A stretch of DNA of 64,000 bases, taken from assembly GCF_004296575.1 (NCBI RefSeq), contig NZ_SAYT01000008.1, positions 62,001 through 126,000 of the forward strand, in the 5' to 3' direction. The notes beneath the pieces were generated by a model. It was not told where the DNA came from and made no database searches. It saw only the letters and a program-made list of their open reading frames with translations. A program made the translations under genes and the position numbers. Positions within the stretch are counted from its first letter, which is position 1. The number at the start of each line of letters is the position of its first letter. This stretch comes from Dyella amyloliquefaciens (GTDB lineage: Bacteria > Pseudomonadota > Gammaproteobacteria > Xanthomonadales > Rhodanobacteraceae). Shown one piece after another: positions 1 to 8,002 of the stretch.

Positions 1-1
1 G

Positions 2-502
2 CGCGAGGACATCGCGCTCACCGCGCTGGAGTTCGATCCGAAGCGCGCGCAGCGCATCACCCAGAACCTCGAACGCCTCGGCCTCAAGGCCGACGTCGTC
101 ATCGGCGACGCCGGCGAGCCGTCGGCCTGGTGGGACGGCAAGGCTTTCGATCGCATCTTCATCGATGCGCCCTGCTCCGCCACCGGTGTATTGCGCCGCC
201 GCCCCGACGTGCGCCTGCACCGTCGCGACAGCGATATTGCGCCGCTGGTCGCACAGCAGCAGCGCATCCTGGACGCGTTGTGGCCCTTGCTGGCCCCGGG
301 CGGCAAGCTCGTCTACATCACCTGCTCGCTGTTGCGCACCGAGAACGAAGCCGTGGTGAGCCGTTGGCTGGAAGGGCGCCAGGACGCCCGGGCCGTGAGT
401 TTCTCGCTGCCTGCGGGACAGCCGGCCGCCGTGGGCTGGCAGGTGCTGCCCGGCGATGGCGATCTGGACGGCATGTACTATGCCGTCCTCGAGAAGCCCT
501 GA
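2..502 (+). CDS. rsmB: 16S rRNA (cytosine-967-C5) methyltransferase RsmB, C-terminal part
   Basis: This is the 3' end of a gene that begins before the window; the frame is open from base 2. It keeps the catalytic half of a Rossmann-fold RNA m5C methyltransferase. The stretch IDAPCSATGVLRRRPDV matches motif IV with its PCS cysteine, and YITCSLLRTENE matches motif VI with the TCS cysteine; in this family one cysteine attacks C6 of the target cytosine and the other aids release. In the family the enzyme methylates C967 of 16S rRNA using S-adenosylmethionine in the cytoplasm. The RRRPD tail of motif IV favours RsmB over RsmF or NOP2-type relatives. The N-terminal NusB-like RNA-binding domain lies outside the window. 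Confidence 0.9.
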   Translation, partial: REDIALTALEFDPKRAQRITQNLERLGLKADVVIGDAGEPSAWWDGKAFDRIFIDAPCSATGVLRRRPDVRLHRRDSDIAPLVAQQQRILDALWPLLAPGGKLVYITCSLLRTENEAVVSRWLEGRQDARAVSFSLPAGQPAAVGWQVLPGDGDLDGMYYAVLEKP

Positions 503-618
503 GGCCACCCTTCGCGCGCCACGAGCGCGCCCGCCACGGCGCCGCACGGCGTGGGCGATGGCCCGTTACGCTATAGAACGTTTGCGACGCGGCCACGCCG
601 TCTCCCCGGAACCCACGC

Positions 619-2349
619 ATGCACGCCACCTCCCAAGCCACCTCGCAGGAACGCCGCCAGTTCTGGCTGCTTTTGTTGATCGCCCTGGTGGTGATCGGCG
701 CCGGCATGGGCCTGCGCGATCCCTGGCCCTCCGACGAGCCGCGCTTCGCGCTGGCCGCCAAGCAGATGGTGGAAAGCGGCGACTGGTTGTTCCCGCATCG
801 CGGCAGTGAGCTTTACTCGGACAAACCGCCGATGCTGTTCTGGCTGGAGGCTGCCAGCTACACGGTGATCGGCAACTGGCGCATCGCGTTCCTGCTGCCG
901 TCGTTGCTGGCTGCACTCGGTTGCCTGCTGTGCGTGTACGACCTCGGTCGGCGCCTGTGGAACCGCCAGGTGGGCCTGTACGCCGCCTCGGCGCTGCTGA
1001 TCACCTTCCAGTTCGTCTACCAGACCAAGCGCGCGCAGATCGATCCGTTGGTGATGTTCTACATCACCGCGGCGAACTGGGGCCTGCTGGTGCATCTGCT
1101 CAAGGGACCTAACTGGCGGGCGTTCTGGTTCGGCTGTTTCTGCGCGGGATTGGGCGTGATCACCAAGGGCGTGGGCGTGCTCGCGCTGTTGATGCTGGTG
1201 CCGTACCTCGTCGCCAGCTTCGGCCATTGGAACGGCGTCGCGCGCATGGGCCCCGGCGCATGGTGGCGCTGGGCGATGGGATTGGTCGCTTTGCTGATTG
1301 CCATGGCGTTGTGGCTGGTGCCGATGCTGCTGGGCGCGAAGGCCCACGCGAACGATCCGGCGTACGCTGCCTACGTCAACGACATCCTGTTCCACCAGAC
1401 CGCGGGGCGCTACGGCAAGTCGTGGGACCACCACCACCCGGTGCTGTACTACCTGCCCATCGTGCTGTTCACCTGGCTGCCGCTGTCGCTGACCTATCCG
1501 GGCACGCTGCCGCGCTGGTGGCGCGCGTTGAAGGCGAAGGATGCGCGCATCCTGCTGCCGCTGGGCTGGATCGTGCTGCTGCTGGTGTTCTTCTCCATTC
1601 CCAAGGGCAAGCGCGATGTCTACATCATGCCGGCGCTGCCGATGCTGGCGCTGGTGACTGCGCCTTATCTGGGCGAACTGCTGCAGAAGCGCTGGCTGCG
1701 CATCGCGGGGCTGGCCTTCATCGGCGTGATGGGCGCGGCGATGCTCGGCGTGGGCGCAGCGGCACTGGTGGCGCATCCCAAGTTCGCCAGCGAGTTCGCC
1801 ACCGCGCGTGGCTTCGAAGATGGCGGGCGGGCGCTGCTGTGGATGGCCGCGACCCTCGGCGCCGTCCTGTTGTTGCTGGTTGCGGTGCTGCGCGAGCGCC
1901 GGGCCGTGACGGCCGTGGCATGCGGCATGGCGGCGATGTGGCTGGTGCTGGGTTTCTGGGCCTACCCGATCCTCAACGATTCGAGCTCCGCCGCCGGCGT
2001 CATGCAGGAAGTGCGCGAGCGCTTGCCGGCCGGCGACCAGCTCGGCATGGTGGCGTGGAAGGAGCAGAACCTCCTGATGCTCAATCGTCCAGCCGTCGAT
2101 TTCGGCTTTACCCAGCCCTGGCACGATCAATACGCAGCGGCCGTGAAGTGGCAGGCGCAGGACCCCGCGCATCGCTGGCTGTTCGTGCTGGACCCGGTGA
2201 TGGGCCAGTGCGTGGACCGCAGCAAGGCAATCAGCCTGGGTCACGCCAACCGCCGCGAGTGGTGGATGTTCAAGGCCGACGCCGTGGTGCCGGGATGCCA
2301 GCCTGACGAAAGTGTCGATCGCCTGCCGGCGGCGGCCATCGACGACTGA
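619..2349 (+). CDS. ArnT-like membrane glycosyltransferase (GT-C fold, lipid-linked sugar donor)
   Basis: This is a 576-residue polytopic inner-membrane protein with roughly a dozen hydrophobic segments. After the first membrane segment it carries a DEPR motif (residues 39-42) in the first periplasmic loop, followed by DKPP near residues 68-71. In ArnT and related PMT-like enzymes the acidic pair binds metal or substrate and is catalytic, and the proteins move a sugar from an undecaprenyl-phosphate donor to lipid A or another periplasmic acceptor. It sits in an envelope-glycan cluster and faces a GT4 gene on the opposite strand. I cannot tell the donor sugar, so ArnT itself is not claimed. 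The start ATG follows a short gap after rsmB. Confidence 0.82.
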   Translation: MHATSQATSQERRQFWLLLLIALVVIGAGMGLRDPWPSDEPRFALAAKQMVESGDWLFPHRGSELYSDKPPMLFWLEAASYTVIGNWRIAFLLPSLLAALGCLLCVYDLGRRLWNRQVGLYAASALLITFQFVYQTKRAQIDPLVMFYITAANWGLLVHLLKGPNWRAFWFGCFCAGLGVITKGVGVLALLMLVPYLVASFGHWNGVARMGPGAWWRWAMGLVALLIAMALWLVPMLLGAKAHANDPAYAAYVNDILFHQTAGRYGKSWDHHHPVLYYLPIVLFTWLPLSLTYPGTLPRWWRALKAKDARILLPLGWIVLLLVFFSIPKGKRDVYIMPALPMLALVTAPYLGELLQKRWLRIAGLAFIGVMGAAMLGVGAAALVAHPKFASEFATARGFEDGGRALLWMAATLGAVLLLLVAVLRERRAVTAVACGMAAMWLVLGFWAYPILNDSSSAAGVMQEVRERLPAGDQLGMVAWKEQNLLMLNRPAVDFGFTQPWHDQYAAAVKWQAQDPAHRWLFVLDPVMGQCVDRSKAISLGHANRREWWMFKADAVVPGCQPDESVDRLPAAAIDD

Positions 2350-2389
2350 CGCATGCATGGGCGACCGCCAGCATGGCGGCCGCCTCACC

Positions 2390-3508
2390 TTATCCCGCCG
2401 CCAGCAGCGCCTGGTACACCGCTTCGGTGCGCTGGACGAACAAGGGAAGCCCGAAGTCCCGCTCGGCATGCTCGCGCGCTGCCAGACCCATGGCCGGCAG
2501 CGGCTCGCGTTCTTCCAGGAGTTTCGCGACGGCAGCGGCGATCGCGGACCGGTCGCGCACCGGCACCAGCCAGCCATCCTTGCCCGGCTCCACGTTCTCG
2601 GGCAGGCCGGCGTAATCGCTGAGCAGCACGGGCTTGCCCATCGCCATCATTTCGCGGCAGGCGAACGAGATCGTCTCGACGTCGTACGACAGCACGAAAC
2701 CCGCATCGAGCGCCGCGACCAACGGGCGCGGATCGGCAAGCACGCCGGGAAATACCACGTTGTCCTGCAAACCCAGCGCCGCGACACGTTCCAGCTCGGC
2801 GGCCTTGGGCGGCACGCCGGCGATCAGGATGCGCAGGCGTTGGCGCTGGTCCGGCGAAAGCGAGGCGACAGCCTCCAGCAGATCCATCCAGCCTTTGTAG
2901 GCCGCCGTACCGGCATTGCTGCCGAGCAACAGCATGCCGTCGTCGGCGCACCAGCGGGATCGTTCCGTCGCCGCCGCTTCCGCAGGCCACGGCGACCAGT
3001 GATCGATGTCGATGCCGTTGTGGACGGTGGACAGGCGGCAACGCCGGTAGGCGGTGGCCGCCAGTTCGCGTCGCGTGTAGTCGCAGACGGCGATCACCTG
3101 ATCGGTGCGGCGCGCGCGAAGCCAGTGGCCGATGCCGCGCACGGGCTTGGAGTTGTGCTTGGTCCAGACCAGGGCCGGCCGTTTCGCCGGCATCGCCGAG
3201 AGCACCAGGCGATGATCGGCCGAGCCATTCACATGAATGATGTCGAAAGCGTGCTCACGCAGGTAGCGCGCCAGTTGCTGGCGCGCGCGCCCACGAGCCC
3301 GCCATCGACCCAGTCCATTGGGAAAGGGCTGGTCCAACACGAACACGCCGGGCAGGGCGCGTGCTTCCCGATGGAGGCGGCTGCCGGGCGGAGCCGCCAC
3401 GTGAATCTCGTGGCGCGCAGCCAGTGCGGCAGCCAGGGTACGGATGTAGGTGGTGTGACCTCCACCATCACCCGAGTGGAAGTTGGTGAACAAAAGCTTC
3501 ACGCCCAA
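2390..3508 (-). CDS. Glycosyltransferase family 4 (GT-B fold)
   Basis: This 372-residue cytoplasmic or membrane-associated protein has a GT-B fold layout. The N-terminal acceptor domain starts with the glycine-rich FHSGDGGGHTTYI loop, and the C-terminal donor domain holds VHNGIDIDHW and the stretch around FACREMMAMGKPVLLSDYAG. That last region is the EX7E-type nucleotide-sugar site of GT4 enzymes, and it is followed by ENVEPGKDGWLV. Such enzymes add hexoses from nucleotide sugars to LPS core or O-antigen intermediates. It is transcribed towards the ArnT-like gene and away from the waaL-like gene, with a 211-base intergenic region that must hold divergent promoters. Substrate and linkage cannot be read from the sequence. 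Confidence 0.85.
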   Translation of the reverse strand: MGVKLLFTNFHSGDGGGHTTYIRTLAAALAARHEIHVAAPPGSRLHREARALPGVFVLDQPFPNGLGRWRARGRARQQLARYLREHAFDIIHVNGSADHRLVLSAMPAKRPALVWTKHNSKPVRGIGHWLRARRTDQVIAVCDYTRRELAATAYRRCRLSTVHNGIDIDHWSPWPAEAAATERSRWCADDGMLLLGSNAGTAAYKGWMDLLEAVASLSPDQRQRLRILIAGVPPKAAELERVAALGLQDNVVFPGVLADPRPLVAALDAGFVLSYDVETISFACREMMAMGKPVLLSDYAGLPENVEPGKDGWLVPVRDRSAIAAAVAKLLEEREPLPAMGLAAREHAERDFGLPLFVQRTEAVYQALLAAG

Positions 3509-3719
3509 GCCTCAAGGAGCGACGACGACCCGATGCAGGAACCTGCCGGGATATGAACCCTATCTCTCTTGTACTAGGGGAAGGGCCCGGATTTCCTCAT
3601 AGAATGTCATAGATTGCACAGGCGGATTCCTGTTCCCTCCAGGTACGAGTGGGGCAGTGGCCTTCGCGGCTGTAGGTGCGTTGGCCTGGCTTCGCTGGCC
3701 GGGAAAAATCGAGGATCGG

Positions 3720-4973
3720 ATGAGAGTAGTTCCCCATGCCACCGTGGCCGCACGTATTGCCCCGCTGGTATCCACGTTGTTGCTCGCCTTGCTTCCCCTC
3801 TCATTCGCCACCCCGGGCCGGGCCAAGGCGGCCCTGTTCGGCACGCTGTTCTTCTATGGGCTGTACCTGCTGATCGCCAACCGACAGGCGCGAGCCATCT
3901 ATGCCGGCGCACGGCCTTTCACCTGGCTCTGCTGGGTCATCGTGCTGTATTCGGCGGCCAACATCCTGGGGCACGGGCTGCGCTGGAACGAGTTCGACCT
4001 GCCCTCGCACATCCTGATGTTCCTCGCCATCGCCGCCGTATTCACCCAGCCGCTGCGACTTCCGTGGTTCTGGCGCGGGCTCAGCCTGACCGCGGCGGTA
4101 CTCGGCCTGGTTTGCATCTATCAACACTATTTTCAGGGTGCCGAGCGTGCGTCGGGCATCGACGCCAGCGACTGGGGCGTGATCGAGCTGGCGATGTTCA
4201 TGCTGGTGCTGTCGCTGAATGGCGTGGTGCAACTGCTGCGACCGCAAGTCGGGCTGCCCATGCGCCTCTTCCATGCCTTGTGCGCTGCGCTCGGCATGTT
4301 CGGTGCGCTGCTGACGCAAAGTCGCGGCCCGTTGCTGGCCTGCGTTCCCGCGTTCGCGCTGGTGATCGGGTTCGCCATCTACCGTACCCGACGCTGGCGC
4401 GAACCCGTGATCGTACTGGTCGGCGCGGTGGTGGTCGCGGCGGCAGCCGTTTTCCTGATGCGGGGCGAGATCGTCGCCCGCTTCGACGCCATCGGCCATG
4501 AGGTGCGCACCTACAGCAGCACCGACACCCAGGGTGCCGTGCGCGAACGCCTGGAAATGTGGCGGGTCGCCCGCCGCGCCTTCCTCGAGCACCCGGTCAC
4601 CGGCGTGGGCATCGACCAGTTCGGTACTTATACGCAATCGCAGGTAAAGCTGGGGCGGGCCAGCGACTCCATCGCCAAATACGAGCATCCGCATAGCGAG
4701 TACCTGGAGGCGGCGGTGGCCGGCGGCATTCCTGGCCTGATCCTGCTGTTGCTGCTGTTCGGCATGCCGCTGGTGTTCTTTGCGCGCCGCGTGTTTGATT
4801 CCGACGACGCCATCGCGACCTCGGCCACCGTCGGCCTGCTGACCGTGATGATGTATGCGCTGTGCGGGCTGACGGACAATGTGCTTTATCGCGCGATGCC
4901 GCACTCGCTGTTCTTCTTCCTGACGCTCGGCATGATGGTGCAGATCAGCCGGCTACGCGCGACCTCGCCCTGA
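3720..4973 (+). CDS. O-antigen ligase-like membrane protein (WaaL/Wzy_C family)
   Basis: This is a 417-residue polytopic protein with about ten or more membrane segments. The large periplasmic loop and what follows contain RGPLLA, HPVTGVGIDQFG and HPHSEYLEA, the arrangement typical of Wzy_C proteins, where the conserved arginine and histidine take part in transferring undecaprenyl-linked O-chains to lipid A-core. The start is placed at ATG 3720 because GAGGA lies about seven bases upstream; a GTG at 3657 in the same frame would add 21 residues without a comparable site. The setting among core glycosyltransferases supports ligase, but polymerase (Wzy) or a protein O-oligosaccharyltransferase have the same fold and cannot be excluded. 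Confidence 0.78.
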   Translation: MRVVPHATVAARIAPLVSTLLLALLPLSFATPGRAKAALFGTLFFYGLYLLIANRQARAIYAGARPFTWLCWVIVLYSAANILGHGLRWNEFDLPSHILMFLAIAAVFTQPLRLPWFWRGLSLTAAVLGLVCIYQHYFQGAERASGIDASDWGVIELAMFMLVLSLNGVVQLLRPQVGLPMRLFHALCAALGMFGALLTQSRGPLLACVPAFALVIGFAIYRTRRWREPVIVLVGAVVVAAAAVFLMRGEIVARFDAIGHEVRTYSSTDTQGAVRERLEMWRVARRAFLEHPVTGVGIDQFGTYTQSQVKLGRASDSIAKYEHPHSEYLEAAVAGGIPGLILLLLLFGMPLVFFARRVFDSDDAIATSATVGLLTVMMYALCGLTDNVLYRAMPHSLFFFLTLGMMVQISRLRATSP

Positions 4974-5022
4974 CTGCGCTGGCCGGGCGCCGGCTTCACT
5001 TCCTCCACCACATCACGACTCC

Positions 5023-6000
5023 ATGGCCCGCATCAACCTCATTGCGTGGGACAACAACCGTGGCCTCAGCCACGACATACGACTCCTTCGCGACGCCTTG
5101 CGCGGGCTGGGCCATGAAGTGAGCTTCACGCCGGCGACCCCACCGCGGAAACGGCGCTGGTGGCAGTCGCTTGCGTTGCGATGGAACCACGCCTGGCGGA
5201 GTGAGGCACCCTACGACCTCAACATCACGCTCGAGCACGCCAGCCCGGACCATCTGCGCCTGGCGCGTTGCAATGCGTTCATCCCCAATCCCGAGTGGTT
5301 CTCCCAGCGCGACCGCAAGCAGCTTGCCCGGTACGACGCCGTGCTGACGAAGACCCGTGCCGCGACAGACATCTTCGAGGGGCTGGGCGTACGCACGCTC
5401 CCCATCGGCTTCCAGAGCACCGATTGCCTGCACTCCCCGCGCGTAGCCCAGCCCAGCTTCCTGCATCTGGCCGGTGCCAGTCGCATGAAGGGCACCGAAC
5501 GGTTGCTGGCGACGTGGCGGCGGCACCCCGAGTGGCCGGTGCTGCATGTGCTGCAGGCACCGGGCGTGGGTTCGGACACGGACTGGTCGGCACCCAACAT
5601 CGTGCATCGGCGCGAGTACGTGGCCGATATCGCCGAGATCCGCCAGCTGCAGAACAGCCATGTGTTCCACCTGTGCCTGTCCGAGACGGAAGGGTGGGGC
5701 CACTACATCGCCGAGGCGCTGAGCTGCGGCGCCGTGGTACTGACCTGCGATGCGGCCCCCATGAACGAGCTGGTGACCGACACGCGCGGCGTACTGGTCG
5801 CAGCGGCGCCGGACGGCCTGCTCAACCTGGCTACCCGCTACCTGTTCGACGAGGCGGCGCTGGAAGCGGCCGTCGAGCGCTGCATCCGCATGGAACGCGC
5901 CGAATGGGAGCAACTGGGCACGGCCGCCCGCGAGTGGTACGTGGACAACCAGCAAGGCTTCGGGGCGCGGCTGGAAATGGCCCTGCAACAGCTGCTCTAG
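5023..6000 (+). CDS. Glycosyltransferase, GT4/GT1-like
   Basis: This is a 325-residue protein with a GT-B-like C-terminal half. LAGASRMKGTERLL begins the donor domain, and ETEGWGHYIAEALSCGAVV matches the nucleotide-sugar binding segment with glutamates spaced as in GT4 enzymes. The N-terminal domain is short and divergent from the GT4 enzyme at 2390-3508. It lies about 50 bases after the ligase-like gene and 67 bases before the GT2 gene on the same strand, so co-transcription is likely. The role is inferred as addition of one sugar in LPS core or O-chain synthesis; donor and acceptor are unknown. Confidence 0.75.
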   Translation: MARINLIAWDNNRGLSHDIRLLRDALRGLGHEVSFTPATPPRKRRWWQSLALRWNHAWRSEAPYDLNITLEHASPDHLRLARCNAFIPNPEWFSQRDRKQLARYDAVLTKTRAATDIFEGLGVRTLPIGFQSTDCLHSPRVAQPSFLHLAGASRMKGTERLLATWRRHPEWPVLHVLQAPGVGSDTDWSAPNIVHRREYVADIAEIRQLQNSHVFHLCLSETEGWGHYIAEALSCGAVVLTCDAAPMNELVTDTRGVLVAAAPDGLLNLATRYLFDEAALEAAVERCIRMERAEWEQLGTAAREWYVDNQQGFGARLEMALQQLL

Positions 6001-6067
6001 GCGCGGCGGGGCCGCTTGCAGCACGGACTCGTGGCTTTGGGCTTCCCGCCGACTCTAGAATCTCGCC

Positions 6068-6883
6068 ATGACGACCTTCCCCCTCACCCTCGTGGTCATC
6101 ACCTACAACGAGGCGAACAGCATCGCCCGCTGCCTCGACAGCGTGCCGTTCGCGGCCGAGAAACTGGTGATCGACAGTGGCAGCACCGACGACACCATCG
6201 CCATCGCGCAGGCGCACGGCGCGCGCGTGGTGCACCAGGACTGGCTGGGCTTCGGCGCGCAGCGCAACTTCGCCACCACCCAGTGCAGCCACGACTGGAT
6301 CCTGGCGCTGGATGCCGACGAGTACCTCTCGCCCGAGCTGGCTGCCGAACTGGAACGGCGCCTGCCCCAGCTGATGGCCAGCGACAACAGCGCTGTGATA
6401 TTGCGCCGCGCCACCATCTACATGGGCGCGCCGATGCGCTGGTACCTGCCGTCGATGGGCGAGAAGATGGCGCGCCTGTTCCATCGCGGCCGCGCGCGCT
6501 GGAAGGACGTGCGGGTGCATGAATCGCTGGTGTTCGACGGCCCGTCGGTGACGCTGCACGCGCGCTTCAACCACGAGAACAATCCCAGCCTGCCGCAGAA
6601 GCAGATCAAGGTGCTGCGCTATGCAGAGCTGAAGTGCCGCGACTGGCTGGAGAAAAACAAGCCGGTGCGCATGTGGCAGACGCCGTTCGTGTACCTGCTG
6701 GCCTTCATCAAGGATTACTTCTTCCGCCTTGCCTTCCTCGACGGCTGGCGCGGCTTCGTGATTGCCCAGACGGCCGCCTCGTACGCGGCGTACAAGCGCA
6801 TGCGTTACTACGAGATGCGCCGCAACCCCGCCTCGGTCGCGAGTGCGGCGGACGCACTGACCCGCCACGGTATCGATCGATGA
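6068..6883 (+). CDS. Glycosyltransferase family 2, WaaE/KdtX-like
   Basis: This 271-residue protein has a GT-A fold. The N-terminus has VVITYNEANSIARCLDS, then LVIDSGSTDDT, and ALDADEYLSPEL with the metal-binding DxD-type motif. The short length, and the region after the GT-A domain with a hydrophobic stretch near residues 218-235, fit the WaaE/KdtX subfamily, which adds a glucose to heptose I in the inner LPS core of several proteobacteria. The gene overlaps the next one by the ATGA arrangement at 6880-6883, which indicates translational coupling. Confidence 0.85.
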   Translation: MTTFPLTLVVITYNEANSIARCLDSVPFAAEKLVIDSGSTDDTIAIAQAHGARVVHQDWLGFGAQRNFATTQCSHDWILALDADEYLSPELAAELERRLPQLMASDNSAVILRRATIYMGAPMRWYLPSMGEKMARLFHRGRARWKDVRVHESLVFDGPSVTLHARFNHENNPSLPQKQIKVLRYAELKCRDWLEKNKPVRMWQTPFVYLLAFIKDYFFRLAFLDGWRGFVIAQTAASYAAYKRMRYYEMRRNPASVASAADALTRHGIDR

Positions 6884-7914
6884 GCAAGCAGCATTACCTA
6901 CTCTACGGCTCGGAGCGCTACGCGCTGGCCATCCTGCGCCCGGTGCAGGAGGCGATCCGCGCCCGCGGCGACGAGGCCGCCTGGTTCTTCGACGGCCCCG
7001 GTGCGGAAGACCTGGTGGAAGGCGAGCGCCTGCTCACCGTGCAGGAGGTGCGCGCGTGGAAGCCGCGCGCCGTGATCACCTCCAGCAACGCCGTTCCGCA
7101 CTTCTTTCCCGGCGTGAAGGTGGAAACCTTCCACGGCTTCGATGCCGGCAAGCCGCGGCACATCTATGTGCGTGGCTTCTTCGACCTGTACTGCACCACC
7201 GGTCCGCGCGACACGGCGAAGTTCAAGGAGATCGCCGACCGCACGGGTCACTTCTCGGTGGCGGAGACGGGCTTTCCCAAGCTCGACCCCTTCATGAAGG
7301 AAATCAGCGGACCGCTGCCGCCGGTGCGCCAGCCGCCCGTGATCCTCTACCACTCCACCTTCTCGCCCTCGTGGAGCGCGGCGGAAACCTTGTATGAGGA
7401 GGTGAAACGCCTTTCGCGCGATGGCCGCTGGCGCTGGATCGTCACCTTCCATCCGAAGATGAATCCCGAAACGACGGCCAAGTACAAGGCACTGCAGAAC
7501 GAGTACCTGACCTTCGCCGAGAACGACAACATCCTCGAACTGTTCCCGCAGGTCGACATGATGTGCTCGGACACCTCCTCGGCGCTCAACGAGTTCCTGC
7601 TCACGGGCAAGCCGGTGGTGACCTTCAAGAACCGCCGCCCGGGTCCGCAGCTGATCGACATCGACGATGCGGCCCAGTTCGAGCCAGCGATCGAGCGGGC
7701 GCTGTCGCGGCCACCCGAGCTGATGCAGGCCATCCGGGAATATGGCGATGCCATCCATCCCTACCGGGACGGCCAGTCCAGCGAACGGATCCTGAAGGCC
7801 ATCGACAGCTTCATCGCCGCCGGCGGTCGCAACCGGCGCCGCAAACCGTGGAATTTGTGGCGAAAACTGAAGATCCGCCGACGCATCGGCTACTGGGGAC
7901 CGGCCGGCTACTGA
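6880..7914 (+). CDS. CDP-glycerol glycerophosphotransferase-like protein
   Basis: This 344-residue protein resembles the catalytic domain of TagB/TagF-like polyol-phosphate transferases. Visible motifs include SSNAVPHFFPG, FHGFDAGKPR, ETGFPKLDPF, HPKMNP and the strongly conserved SDTSSALNEFLLTGKPVV, which in this family surrounds the CDP-polyol site. In Gram-positives such enzymes build teichoic acid; in Gram-negative LPS clusters homologs are thought to add glycerol phosphate or a related group to core or O-chain. The start ATG overlaps the stop of the GT2 gene. The C-terminal end is very basic (NRRRKPW and following), suitable for membrane contact. The actual activated substrate is not known. 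Confidence 0.8.
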   Translation: MSKQHYLLYGSERYALAILRPVQEAIRARGDEAAWFFDGPGAEDLVEGERLLTVQEVRAWKPRAVITSSNAVPHFFPGVKVETFHGFDAGKPRHIYVRGFFDLYCTTGPRDTAKFKEIADRTGHFSVAETGFPKLDPFMKEISGPLPPVRQPPVILYHSTFSPSWSAAETLYEEVKRLSRDGRWRWIVTFHPKMNPETTAKYKALQNEYLTFAENDNILELFPQVDMMCSDTSSALNEFLLTGKPVVTFKNRRPGPQLIDIDDAAQFEPAIERALSRPPELMQAIREYGDAIHPYRDGQSSERILKAIDSFIAAGGRNRRRKPWNLWRKLKIRRRIGYWGPAGY

Positions 7915-8002
7915 GCCGGGCGCTGCCCAGTCGGCAACCAGTAAGCATGGAGCAAGGCTCGCTCGGGATAGAATCGTCTCAATCCCATCAAGAAGACTGC
8001 CC

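Noticed and set aside
571-2577. A 668-codon minus-strand frame opposite the ArnT-like gene
   Set aside because: His/Gln/Arg-rich shadow of a clear membrane transferase gene; no domain and no ribosome binding site.
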